Source: Oppiella nova (taxonomy: Eukaryota; Arthropoda; Arachnida; Sarcoptiformes; Oppiidae). Taken from it: a stretch of 27,530 bases of DNA. This document shows, one piece after another, positions 11,934 to 22,371 of the stretch (its first letter is position 1; every line of letters starts with the position of its first letter). The notes under the pieces are model-generated. The model worked only from the letters and a program-made list of their open reading frames with translations. It searched no databases and was not told the origin of the DNA. Position numbers and translations under genes: made by a program. Location of the stretch: assembly GCA_905397405.1 (NCBI GenBank), contig CAJPVJ010000348.1, positions 1 through 27,530 on the forward strand, given 5' to 3'.

Positions 11934-12513
11934 CTAGAATGAGACGATTATTAGTATGAATCCGATGGCTATTAAGAGGATTCGGTTGAGTTTGGGTGTG
12001 ACGGGAGAGTGAGTGTTGTCTAAGATAACGAATCCGAGTCCGCCTAACGTGAACAGTAGGCTCGACGCCAAGCCCTCCATAATGTACTGTCCGTTCACTC
12101 TGTAAGGCATGAACGCCACGGGCCTCGAGTGGCCGGACTCGTCAACCGTCGACCCAATGGACGGCGGCTCTACTATCACGTCATATATGATGCCTGCAAA
12201 TGGTGCACACAATTAGCCATCACTTGCACTACCGGTGCTAATCATCTACTCTATTATCATGCAATCACTGCCATAATAGGCTACGAAACTGATGACAATA
12301 TGGGCTCTACGCTCATGACTGCCAATGCGATGGCAATGATTGCGATGATAGCGAAGACATACCTCCGCAGACGAGAAAGTACGAGACCAACACAAACGAG
12401 TAGACCACCATTGGTGATGGCTGTTTGAACCATCCAGGTCTCTTCAGCTTTATGTTGGGCACCTCTAGCACAGCGAATGGCAGGCCATACAGCGATTCCA
12501 GAACTGATCCCAT
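11934..12513 (-). CDS. OSTC: Oligosaccharyltransferase complex subunit OSTC
   Basis: Small ER-membrane subunit of the OST complex (the DC2/OSTC subunit of the translocon-associated STT3A form), which supports cotranslational N-glycosylation. Two exons: 12513-12363 and 12193-11934, donor GCGGAG|GTATGT, acceptor TTTGCAG|GC, phase 1; 136 aa. The protein follows the family closely. It has an N-terminal [16 protein letters not shown] segment, a first membrane helix (about residues 34-52), then [13 protein letters not shown] and [21 protein letters not shown] second helix contains GGLGFVILD, and a third starts after PKLNR. The start ATG at 12513 gives a few residues more than human. Oddity: the frame stops (TAG 11936-11934) right after the third helix (IIVSF), so the roughly 17-residue tail with the conserved RMKLPGY motif is missing. 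No good donor precedes the stop, and no matching tail is visible downstream in any frame. Confidence 0.92.
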
Positions 12514-13178
12514 GTCCAGACAATTGGTAAGACAATTATTTTCGGCTGTTTAACAACTAACTGACGGTTTAGTGACTGTTGACCCTCAGTGTACATTAAC
12601 TCTCAGTGAGCATTTGAGATACTGTGAACGTAAGTGAAATATAAATGAAATTAATGTAAATTAATAATAATTATTAATTTATATTGATTTGTAATGATAT
12701 TGGTGATAAAATCAACTTTAATTTGTATAAATAATGCTTTAATTGAGTTAAATATGTATTACGTAAATATAGCTTGATGCAATATCTAAGCATAACGTTG
12801 TCTATGACTTGTGTTGAGATTTTAAAACCAAAACAAATTGTGAAATGTTTTGAAAAATAATTCAAAAGTTGAGTCAATAGTAAATATGTGATTAAATCGT
12901 GATTTACATTGAATTCAGTGCTAATAAAAGGCAATAATCATTAGTAATGTATCATATATTATGTAATCGCGTGAGAAATAGTGTGCGGATTAGTGTCACC
13001 ACAAGTAGTCGTGTCTTAAGTGGTCTGAAGTCGGAATTGGATCCAAACGTCTTCGCTTAGGTTGCTGACTTCGCAAACAAACGCAAGTCAGACAAACCGT
13101 AGTGAAATTGGTGACGAGACAACCACTTCTTGATATTCTCTTCTGTTACCAAACTTAACTACCGGTTTTGCTTTGCTA
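12514..13178. promoter_or_regulatory. Divergent intergenic region between OSTC and sulfotransferase
   Basis: OSTC reads leftward from 12513 and the sulfotransferase rightward from about 13413, so this interval should contain both promoters. It is AT-rich with no clear core motif I would defend. It also contains a 37-codon plus-strand ORF at 12947-13060, listed separately. Confidence 0.45.
12947..13060 (+). other. Short ORF with presequence-like N-terminus, possible orphan 5' exon
   Basis: ATG at 12947, TAG at 13058-13060, 37 residues. It begins MYHILCNRVRNSVRISVTTS and carries no acidic residue until position 30. This Arg/Ser/Val/Thr-rich, acid-free start resembles a mitochondrial targeting sequence. 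A GT follows the stop (CTTAG|GTTGCT), but a splice there would keep the stop. It could be a 5' leader ORF of the sulfotransferase, a relic of another gene or chance; I do not recognise a family. Confidence 0.2.
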
Positions 13179-13304
13179 TACAAGTATTGCATCAATGATG
13201 GCATCGTGTGATCAATGGATTCATTTGTAATCTCTTTGTATCTGAAAATAGGGCCAAAAGTTCGGTGACTTAGAGTTGTATGAAATGAATGGTCAAGTGA
13301 TGGC
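13179..13304 (+). repeat. Direct repeat A, copy 1 (126 bp)
   Basis: Bases 13179-13304 recur without a visible difference at 13307-13432, separated by two bases (AT); the period is 128. The copy covers the start of the sulfotransferase reading frame (copy 2 contains the ATG used at 13413). Either a very recent tandem duplication or an unmerged contig overlap. Confidence 0.95.
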
Positions 13305-13306
13305 AT

Positions 13307-13432
13307 TACAAGTATTGCATCAATGATGGCATCGTGTGATCAATGGATTCATTTGTAATCTCTTTGTATCTGAAAATAGGGCCAAAAGTTCGGTGACTTA
13401 GAGTTGTATGAAATGAATGGTCAAGTGATGGC
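13307..13432 (+). repeat. Direct repeat A, copy 2 (126 bp)
   Basis: Second copy of the 126-bp unit. Only this copy runs on into the sulfotransferase coding frame (GTGATGGCT...), whereas copy 1 leads into the repeat junction. It includes a candidate splice acceptor (CTGAAAATAG at about 13379) and the ATG at 13413. Confidence 0.95.
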
Positions 13433-14488
13433 TGAACCGGTCATCAAGTGTTGGAATGCCATCCAATCGTTTGCCTTCAGAGATGATGACCTACTGGTGA
13501 CAGCTTTCCCGAAGTCGGGCATAACATGGCTTCAAGAGATCGTATGGTTGATCGCCAACGACCTCGACTTCAGTGGCGCTCAGATGCAGTCAATTAGCGA
13601 TCGGTTCCCGTACTTGGAGTTCCCGACGCCTGGAATCAAAACCATTGGACGACTGAAGAGTCCGCGTCTCATAAAAACTCATTTAATGCCGACTTTGCTC
13701 TTCGATGACAAACACGAGGACAACAGTGATTGCATTCATTGCAAGAAAACGGTGCCAAAGATGGTCACAATCTTCAGGTACTGTTTGTGTAAATGTTTTG
13801 TTTAATGAAATATAAAATGTATTTATTTTTTGTGCATTTGTTTTGACAGAAACCCCAAAGACTTAATCGTTTCTTACTATCATTTTTGTCGATCACAATC
13901 TTCAGGTACTGTTTGTGTAAATGTTTTGTTTAATGAAATATAAAATGTATTTATTTTTTGTGCATTTGTTTTGACAGAAACCCCAAAGACTTAATCGTTT
14001 CTTACTATCATTTTTGTCGTATGAATAAAATGATTGGATATAAAGAAGACTTTAACCACTTCTTCGAGTGCTTTATGAAAGGCTCTCTGCCTTACGGCCC
14101 CTTTTGGAGCCATTATTTGGATGTTTTGCAGTGGAATGACAGCCATTCGGAAGACCACAAGATTTTAGTCATTCATTTTGAGGATCTGAAGAGAGATTTT
14201 ACGAATCAAATCAACAGAATCTGTGATTTTATGGGAAAACAAAAGCCCAGTGAAGAGGATATGAAAGCACTTGAATTTCACTGCAGTTTCGATCAAATGA
14301 AATATAATCCGTCCGTTAATTACAAATATTGGGATGACTTAGGGTTTAGGGATCGAAGCGAAGCGGAATTCATGCGAAGGGGACAGATAGGGGACTGGAA
14401 GCACTACCTGTCCCCCGAACAAAATGCAATCGTTGATCAAACAATTAGTGATAAATTGCAAAATAAAATAATATTTATTTACGAATAA
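13413..14488 (+). CDS. Cytosolic sulfotransferase (SULT family)
   Basis: Transfers sulfate from PAPS to hydroxyl or amine groups of small molecules; such families are often enlarged in mites and other arthropods. Coding exons: 13413-13777 and 13978-14488, phase 2, giving 291 aa, typical for SULTs. Visible motifs: PAPS 5'-phosphosulfate loop FPKSGITW (residues 32-39); catalytic-type His90 in RLIKTHLMP; 3'-phosphate segment RNPKDLIVSYYHF (about 122-134); and the C-terminal RRGQIGDWK (about 255-263), the family's RxGxxGDWK signature. The donor is TTCAG|GTACTG and the acceptor TTTGACAG|A. The region from donor to early exon 2 is duplicated (repeat B). Only skipping the duplicated middle, or collapsing it, keeps the frame. 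The frame is open for a few codons upstream of the ATG (QKFGDLELYE) to a TAG at an acceptor-like site. A further 5' coding exon is therefore possible, and the N-terminus is about 10 residues shorter than in human SULT1. Confidence 0.88.
13765..13891 (+). repeat. Direct repeat B, copy 1 (127 bp)
   Basis: Covers the end of sulfotransferase exon 1, the donor, the whole 72-bp intron, the acceptor and the first 42 bases of exon 2. It recurs at 13893-14019 with a one-base spacer and period 128. I saw no mismatch between the copies. Confidence 0.95.
13893..14019 (+). repeat. Direct repeat B, copy 2 (127 bp)
   Basis: Second copy of the exon-intron-exon unit. It continues correctly into the rest of exon 2 (Arg-Met-Asn-Lys...). 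If both copies were real and both introns spliced, the internal exon would be 56 nt (13850-13905) and would shift the frame, so the copy-1 acceptor and copy-2 donor cannot be used in a functional message. Confidence 0.95.
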
Positions 14489-14988
14489 AATGTTTGACAA
14501 AATGCAATAGGAAATAATTTATTATCTAGTTCATCTTACAAGTTAGTACATTTACAATTAATATCAGATGTGTAAATATAGTACCCGTATAAAATAATAA
14601 AATATAAACCATAATCAGTTTGTTTGAATTACATTTAAATTGTAATTTGTATGAAATTCTTCAGTTAAGTGACTTAAATGAAGTTATTTTGCGTGACATG
14701 TGTGCAATAGAGCCGGGATTTTGTACCTAAATTCTGGGCCCAAATTTACTTATGATTATTTTATGCATGCAATACAAAGTCAAATGATCAATGATCTGGG
14801 AATTATCGAAAGTGGCACAATAGTCAATTATCAACAATTTTTGTTTACACTAAACCGGTTAATATTACTATTGCACCGTTGATTGAAATTTAAGATATGT
14901 AGTATTTCATCCAAAATGATAAGTTATGCCACAATTTCCATACCTCTTCAGATGCAACGAATATTTACAAGTATTTTGTGCCATCAGT
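14489..14988. other. Convergent 3' region between sulfotransferase and BRK1
   Basis: About 500 AT-rich bases where the two genes converge. It contains AATAAA on plus at 14484-14489 (overlapping the sulfotransferase stop) and 14596-14601, and TTTATT at 14518-14523, which reads AATAAA on minus. These are plausible polyadenylation signals for both genes. The small plus-strand frame at 14700-14882 has no recognisable content. Confidence 0.5.
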
Positions 14989-15490
14989 TTAAGCCTCTTG
15001 TTTCTGCGATTCTCGTAATCTATCAATACTTTGAGGATTGGAGTAATAGGTCTCCAGAAAAGTGATTGCTTTCTCCATTTTGGTTAATCTTTGGTTAAGT
15101 GCAGCCAATTTAGATTTGCACGACTTGTCTGCAATACAATTATTGCAATTATAATTCACTTATCAATCAAAAATACCACAATTTAAGACAAAATAAACTC
15201 ATGTATTCTTACAGAATCTGTACAGATTATGAAGCAATCATCAACATGTATGATAGGAATTACATAAGAATGTATTGCAAATACTAACCGAAATTATTCA
15301 AGAATTCTGTAATTTTTTGGATTCCAGTGGTCACGGCCTCAATGAACTGCCGGTTAGTCCAGTCGTCGCCCATTAAGCTCTTCATGGAGTCATCACTGGT
15401 TTCAGGAGAGAGTTCTGTCAACGAATCCGCACTCGAAAGAGACAATTGGCTCTTATTCTTAATAATACTCATTTGATTCTTGAGACTCAT
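14989..15490 (-). CDS. BRK1: BRICK1/HSPC300-like subunit of the WAVE regulatory complex, divergent
   Basis: BRK1 is the smallest subunit of the WAVE complex, forming a coiled-coil trimer with WAVE and ABI to control Arp2/3 actin nucleation. Two exons: 15490-15289 and 15128-14989 (donor TTTCG|GTTAGT, acceptor ATTGCAG|AC, phase 1), 113 aa. The core (about residues 42-93) aligns clearly with the family: DDWTNRQFIEAVTTGIQKI, then EFLNNFDKSCKSKLAALNQR, then LTKMEKAITFLE. Human BRK1 is 75 aa. Here there is a roughly 40-residue Ser-rich N-terminal extension. The usual short tail (EARVTKGETLT in human) is replaced by a different, longer one (YYSNPQSIDRLRESQKQEA). A start at Met40 would give 74 aa, near the usual length, but would drop the upstream helix. 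It may be a divergent paralogue instead of the main BRK1. It lies about 340 bases downstream of the raw-like gene on the same strand. Confidence 0.82.
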
Positions 15491-15727
15491 TTTTATTTCA
15501 ATTACAATTAATTAATAACTTATGGTTTGAATTATTCCAATACAAAAAATAAATGCATACTTTATAGGAATTTTAGTCAATACCTAGAAATGCTGCTAAA
15601 ATTATACATGAGTTGCATTTGACAGGAAATCCTAAAACTTATTTCCTATTGCAAGCAAATTACCCAAAAAGGAACCAAAATTCTTAGAAGCAATAAATAA
15701 ATCGATAAATTTACAAATAAATAAAAC

Positions 15728-15733
15728 TTTATT
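15728..15733 (-). terminator. Candidate polyadenylation signal of the raw-like gene
   Basis: TTTATT on plus, AATAAA on minus, about 100 bases past the stop of the raw-like gene and before the BRK1 start. A second hexamer lies close by (about 15746). Confidence 0.35.
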
Positions 15734-15832
15734 AAACACAAAACGTTTATTAAATATTATATAAAAAATGTTACATAACTTAAAAATAATACAATGATTT
15801 TTGATGTTATCATTTGTGCGTTTGTTTAACAA

Positions 15833-18254
15833 CTAATCGCCGCTAAATTGACTTAATGTGATGTTATTGTTATTGGAAATGCATTTCTTAATACAACACT
15901 CGACCGCTTCTTTGATATCCTCGAAAACTGGAAGACCCACTCTTGTGGTCATGTCTGACAGATAGGCGCGGCCTCTGTTATAGTCTTTTATTGCAGTTGC
16001 CGTCAACTGTAAGCATAGCATTCATTCGGTTAATACCATACATATCACTAGAAATGCAAATATTGGACTCACTTTCTCATCGTTGATAACACACTCGGCT
16101 TCTAAGTTTTGAATACAAAGAACAACATTACATCCCAGTCCCACATAATAAGCAGCCTTTATATGAAAATAAATAAATATTAGTTTTCTTTACACTCGAC
16201 TTTAGTTTCAAATATCAAACACTAACCAAAATCATAGCAGACAGGGCTCGGGTAGAGTTGGATATCGTGAACAATAAAACCCGACTCCTTTCAATAGCTG
16301 CCGCTTCTATAGGGATGATCCGCTCCCCACTCCAGGCATTACTTTGAGATGAAAAATAAGTTAAACCATGTTTTCTGTTAACCAAAAAAATCACAAAAAA
16401 TTAGTTTCAAAATTGAAACAATTGGACTAAAATAGCGAATAAATCAATACTGACTTAAGTAAAGGAACGGCGATGTCTTCTCTCCAAGTGTTTGGATAAG
16501 TATCGCCGCCTAAGTAGATGTCGCGGTATTGATGATCATATGGAATATGCTGTGGACTGGGAGGACAGTTCAGTGCGTTTCTCACGGGTTTCAAAAGCCA
16601 ATTGAAGAGTCTCTGAATGGGGTCGACTAAAAACACCAACTTCTTAGTCAACAGTTGAGCCAACTTTTCATTCGCTGTGATTTGAGATTTAAATTCAGTG
16701 ACAATACAGCAGAACTCCTCGAAGTTGATGGTAATGTCGTCCAAATTAATTGTCTTATACTCGGCATCGCACTCAATGCCGTCAATGCCGTAGCGTCCGA
16801 TGGCTATCTGTCGCAAGTTATTGTTCGTCAACTCACGGCCCGTTACCATACGGAAGGCCAGCCGCAGATCAGTTAAACTGATTTCGCCGGTGTTGTCGTT
16901 GTCGAGCGAATCAAACACTTCCCGCAAACGAATCAATTTGTCGCCCAATTGGATGTGAGCCATGCGGACGGGCATCGCGTTGTCCTCGCGGGACAGGTCT
17001 TGCGGACGGATACCTTCGCGCAGAATCCGGTTGACACAGGCGAGCGCCACCGGCAACTGGTCGAAGATCGGGATCCCCTGCCGTTCCACTAAGTCCTGGA
17101 GGTATGACTGGCTTTGTTGCAGGTCTTTATACTCCCTATCATTATAATGGATAGCATTTAATTGGAGTTCAATTGTGGCACAAATGCCGGTACAGTATAT
17201 ATAGGAAAATTGTAGTTTACTTTTCAGAGATGGCCTCCCCGTTCATGAAAGCTCCGGGTCCTGCCGTTTCAGTGAATACTAGAATTAAGTTGCGTTGAGA
17301 GCCGCATATGAAGGCCGACTCAATCATCGATACGATAGCCCGGGTCTGGTTATCGATCACAAAGAATAATACGTCCGCATTCTGTATGGGTTTGCAAATC
17401 ATGTATCAATACCTTCACTCGTATACCGTATGTCTAGCATTCATATCAAAGACTACTAACCTGTTTGGCACTCCACTCCAACTCTATGAGCTCTGGTCTC
17501 CAAATGGCCACTTGCTATGGGTTTAAGGCATTCATACATTTAATATTCACTGGTAAATGGACTACTTGTTCAAAGTAATGGTAATATTAATTACCGGATT
17601 ATAGTAAGTAATGCCTAAACTCTTAAGAATAGGTATAGCGATGTCTGTCCTCCAAGTCGTTGGATTACAAGAACCGCCCAAAAAGACTAACAGAATATTT
17701 AGAGAGAGAATAGTATAGGAATGAGAAAAGCTGTGGAATTTCATACAAGAATCGGTGTATAAGAAAAGGGATGAATAGATACCTTCAAACTTGGAGTCCA
17801 TGGGTTTGATGGCCAGCGATGACTGGTTGTGCTGTGAGTGGAGAGTGACTTTCCTGTGCTCCGGGATATCACATTTGGAGAGTGGCGTCGGGTGACAGGT
17901 GTTCTCCTCGTAGTTGGTCGCGAGTTCAGAGGCGTAAACACAGAATTCACCGAAAGTTAAGTAATCGCCGTTTTTTCGTCGCGAACAGTCATTAGCGCAG
18001 TGTATCATCTCATGGATTTGGGAACGGGAGGGATAGACATCCATGTCGTGAAACACGTACGGCAGTGAACGGACCAGTTGTTTGTGTGGCAGCTCTGCCC
18101 TATCATTCCAGACTTTGAACAGTTTCCTGAGTTTCAGAAACAATGGTACGATTAATACTATGTCCACAGACACCAGTGACAGACACCACACGAGGGTCCG
18201 CATCCACGACCCATACCTCGTCAGCGAGCCGTAGATGGAGGGCGACAGTGACAT
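15833..18254 (-). CDS. raw: Raw-like protein: membrane segment, EF-hand region, two nucleoside 2-deoxyribosyltransferase-like domains
   Basis: Eight exons on minus: 18254-17783, 17686-17595, 17514-17461, 17381-17221, 17135-16455, 16374-16227, 16156-16073, 16006-15833; all GT-AG and phase-consistent, 621 aa. A hydrophobic segment (about residues 18-42) looks like a membrane anchor or signal anchor. A degenerate EF-hand-like segment lies around 85-120. Domain 1 (about 158-300) starts FLGGSCNPTTWRTDIAIPIL and has ADVLFFVIDNQTR with Glu227 in SMIESAF. A well-formed EF loop, DNDNTGEISLTD (338-349), follows. Domain 2 (about 467-600) repeats the plan: YLGGDTYPNTWREDIAVPLL, KHGLTYF, SRVLLFTISNSTR. 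Here the residue matching Glu227 is Leu536. Family knowledge from memory: this arrangement matches the arthropod Raw family (Drosophila Raw restrains JNK signalling in dorsal closure), whose domains are annotated as nucleoside 2-deoxyribosyltransferase-like. Enzymatic activity is not established. Drosophila Raw is longer. The domain call is firm; orthology to raw is probable. Confidence 0.8.
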
Positions 18255-21200
18255 GACTTATGGGCTGCCCTGACCAGGGTGAGTGCGGTGATCGGGGTGA
18301 TTGGCGTCAATGACTGACCACTGATGACCACAACTAGTGAATGCCTTCAAATGGAGACAACTTTTTGTTAGCAAAACTTTTGCAAAACTGATTGTCCGAT
18401 TGAGTGTCAATGGGAGTGATGGCAATAATACTAATGTATTATTAGTTGTAATAATAATAATAATGTTTTTAAAGGCAAATGCTTTATGAGTAAGGTTTAT
18501 GAGACTTATAGTCAACACAACAAACGGTGCAAATGAAGTGCCAAAGCCTTAAACAAATTGTATATAAATATAAATGTTTGACATATTTATCACTTTTTAT
18601 ACATCAATAATCACTAAGCGATCAATGAATGCAAATAAAACTTTTTTTATGTTAACAACTCTGATAGACAAGGGATTTCTTGTATGAATAGTAATAATCT
18701 TTGATGAAATCAAAAACATCAGGTGTTTGTGGACAGGGATTGCAAATAGGTTTTGACAAATATGTGCACATTTGATAAGTTAGTGTTAGTCTAGATATGT
18801 TGCAATTGAATGGCTTTACTGTTAGCTACACTCACTCATGGAGTGAATGGCAATGCATTGCACACACATTGAGAGACTGAGGGATTGATGAGCGTTTCAA
18901 AAGTGATGTGAATATGAAATAAACAAATGATGCGATTGTTTGCCACATCTCTATCGATACGCTAATAGCTATACAAACTAACAACTAATCAAAAACTAAT
19001 CGTTTGTCTCAACACTACTGTTATTATAAGTTGCGGTTTGAAAATGCGAGTGACGTTTGAATAGATATGACTTTCACACCAATTGCTAAACAATGCGTCG
19101 ATTGCCATACAATTGGGTTACGAAACCCAAACAGAGTACACAATACTACACATACAGACAATACACACACATGTATAGCATGTATAGTGAATGCACTTAT
19201 ACTTTGACCCGAACTGTACTTACATTTATTGTCTAACATATTGTATGTGACTATCAATGAAACCAATCATTAATAAGCCGTTAATTACTGGAAACACACT
19301 CTCGATTGTAATAATAATATAATGGTTACTAATACTGCACCAAAACTTGCATTAATAATAATACTCATAGACTCATAGAAAAGGTAATAATACTCATAGA
19401 CTCTACGCATTTGGCATGAAATGCAAACACAACACCAAATATACTGTACTTTTTCAACGCAATCATTGCATACACTATACGACTGTCACTGACGTCATGT
19501 GAGCCCTGCATCCCATCTCTTACCCAATATGTGCTCATATATTGCCAGTCAATACAGTCTACTCTCCCAACACTCGCATCGCCTACCATATAGTGTACTT
19601 CCCTTACAATCCACTCGTAATCCCATTGAGTGTCAAGAAACAGATAATGCATGCATTCAATGGCATAGTATTGTGTTTCGCTACACACTTATCGTACATT
19701 AATTGCAATGATTTATGGATTAAATATCATATAAAGTGTATATAAAGAGTACTTTTAGGATATTCTTGTGCTCCGGAATACGTCATCCTATACTAGATTC
19801 TGGTGTCAATTCGTGACTAACCTCTCATAGCTTATGGTGTTTACCACAACCCATACAAACCTATTGATAAAACTGCACTACTTTTCTGTTTGACACTTTT
19901 TTCTAATGCATATCTGTTTATTGTTATAGTTATGGATATGAGCGATAATTCTGTGTACCAATAGTTTCTATATTAACCACATATTGTACATAACTATCTA
20001 TTAGTTACTAAATATGCGATTAATAATCAATTGCAAACTGTTGTCAACTCAATTGCATGAACTGTACTGATATGCCCTTCCGATGTAGTTTTAGTACATA
20101 ATGACCAAAAGTCCTTACATTAAATGCAACAATTATGCATGCATTTCAAAGTGTATTGAGTTTATTATGACACTTCATCTGTGATTTCCAAACGATCCTT
20201 AGTTTGCAACAAAAATCCTCCACTTTTTTCCCATTCACACGTTTTTGCCGTAATTTCCCGAAACAAACAGAAAACACTAATTGCTTCTCGAAAATACTCG
20301 TCAAACATAACTTTTTTCGCAATGTTTTATTTGTTTCTAAGAATATTACATAATATAACGCGAGTGCGAGGGAAATATTGATGCTATAAATTGTGATTTG
20401 AAGGACAGGCATATGTACCCTAAAAAAGCGCAAATAGTTTCGAGAGAGAGACCGAAGATTCCGGGATCTTAAGTGTTATCACAAAAACACTCAATACTAC
20501 AGTAAAAGCAATATTCTGTCAAAATTCCTGTCATTTGTTTCGAGAATTTCATGTCAAACGAATTGGCCATTCATTGGGAAATAACATGATTTTGTTGTAA
20601 AAACATTTTATATCCTCTTTTTTGCGGACTCCTGTCAATAAAAGTTTAATTTATGTGTTTTAAAACTATTGAAGTGTGTGTAAACGTACTTAACTTTGCA
20701 CTAAAGCTATTTAATTTAGTAACAACTGATGGATTAGTTTATCAATAGTTTGTTAATAGTTTGAATGTATTATTTCAAATAATTTGTATGTTATCATTAC
20801 GGGTACCGATTTGTCAAATTTTTGACGATTTTGATATGTTTGTTATAATGCACATGCGATTAATAAACTTGAATTGCGATTATTCTATCAAAAAAGTATT
20901 CAATAGAAAAACAATACAATAAAATTAGAGTTATTTGAGTTTAATACTCATGTGATGCTGGGTATAATTATACCTGTCAAATTCTGATAAATTTTTTGAA
21001 TTTTAATTGTTTTAATGTTATAATTATTTTATTCGTACTAAATTATGTTTAAAAATAGCATACACTGACTGAGCTGGAGTAAAGTGATGCAAATATAATT
21101 GTAAAATTTAATAGTAATTGTAAAAATAATTATTACAAATTTATAATGGTAATTGTAAAAATTGATAGTATTTATAAAAAAAAGTATAAGTCTAATTTTA

Positions 21201-22371
21201 ATATCTAGATTCTTTTATGAGCACTAAATCAATTGGATAGTATAAAATAACATTTATAAATGAAAAGGTTCTGGAACATTGTGAAACAATTTATGACAAT
21301 TGACTGTTAGATGAGATAATTGATAACTTAACAAAAGTTTTTAAACTTTGAATCCCTTATCACAGAAAATAATATACTTTTATTACGTTATTTTTTTTAA
21401 TTAAAAGTAATTTTTATATCAATTTAGTACACTATTGAGTCATAAAATATAGTATTACAAAATAACAACAAATGTGATTAATATTAATAATAAGTGAAAT
21501 ATTTGAAATGATTTGAGTGTTTGACTAATTCGTGAAGATATCTCCAAATGCCTTTGACTTTACACAAGTATTTTAAATAATATTATTTTACTCGCAATTC
21601 ATTGACAAAAATATTGACTAATGATATCAAAAACACTTTCGATGAATAAATATTTGTATTAAAATAGTTATTAATAATGAAAACCTATTATGATTCGGAT
21701 TATTTGTACAGATTTTAACAACATTTTCAATAATATTATTGTTGACTAAAAACTTATATCAAGGGTTTTGTGAAGTTGTGAAGTGTTAGTAAAATGTAAA
21801 GAATTCTGTAAAATTACTTTTGATAAAAATTCCGTTTATTTATAGAGACATTTATGATTATGTAATATAAATAGCAATTATTCAATTTTGTGTGATTTAA
21901 TTGTAAATAAAGATTTGTTTAAAAAGACTTTTCTATCGGTAAATACAAAGAAAGTGAATTCAAAAATAATAGTCTATTCTATATATTACATAAAATTATA
22001 AACCAACTGTCAATCTCACGATGATTGCACTTTTAGCGGCAAAAATTTATATCTCAAATATTTTCACTGAATAAATCTTTTAATTTAATTTAATCGGTGT
22101 CTGGAATGCGTGGCAATCAAACAATGCATTTGCGATAATCACTAATTATAGTTTGATTATAGCTGTAGTTATTTGTTAATTATTTTTAAACGCCGATTAT
22201 ATGACTTAGCGGTGAATGTATTTTAAATATAAAACTCATATCAATCGAGAGCTTACGTTATTAAAAGAAATCTTCTTTTTAGTGATCTAATGATTACTTT
22301 ATTGGAAGTAATTTAATAAATATTTTAACTATTTTGTCATATGATTAGTGCAGTATTAGTACAGTAACGAT
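18255..22371. other. Gene-poor AT-rich intergenic region
   Basis: About 4.1 kb between the raw-like start codon and the glycerate kinase 3' flank. The first few hundred bases probably hold the raw-like 5' UTR and promoter. Small frames (19024-19266 minus, 19365-19688 minus, 20146-20433 minus) show no family features. An (AAT)n-like run lies at about 18449-18462 and a 19-base direct repeat at 19356-19374/19385-19403. No RNA gene recognised. Confidence 0.6.
19356..19403. repeat. 19-bp short direct repeat
   Basis: TAATAATACTCATAGACTC occurs at 19356-19374 and again at 19385-19403, separated by 10 bases. Exact and visible by eye; probably a small slippage duplication. Confidence 0.85.

Noticed and set aside
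13088-13306. 72-codon minus-strand frame
   Set aside because: Spans repeat A in antisense to the sulfotransferase start; no domain.
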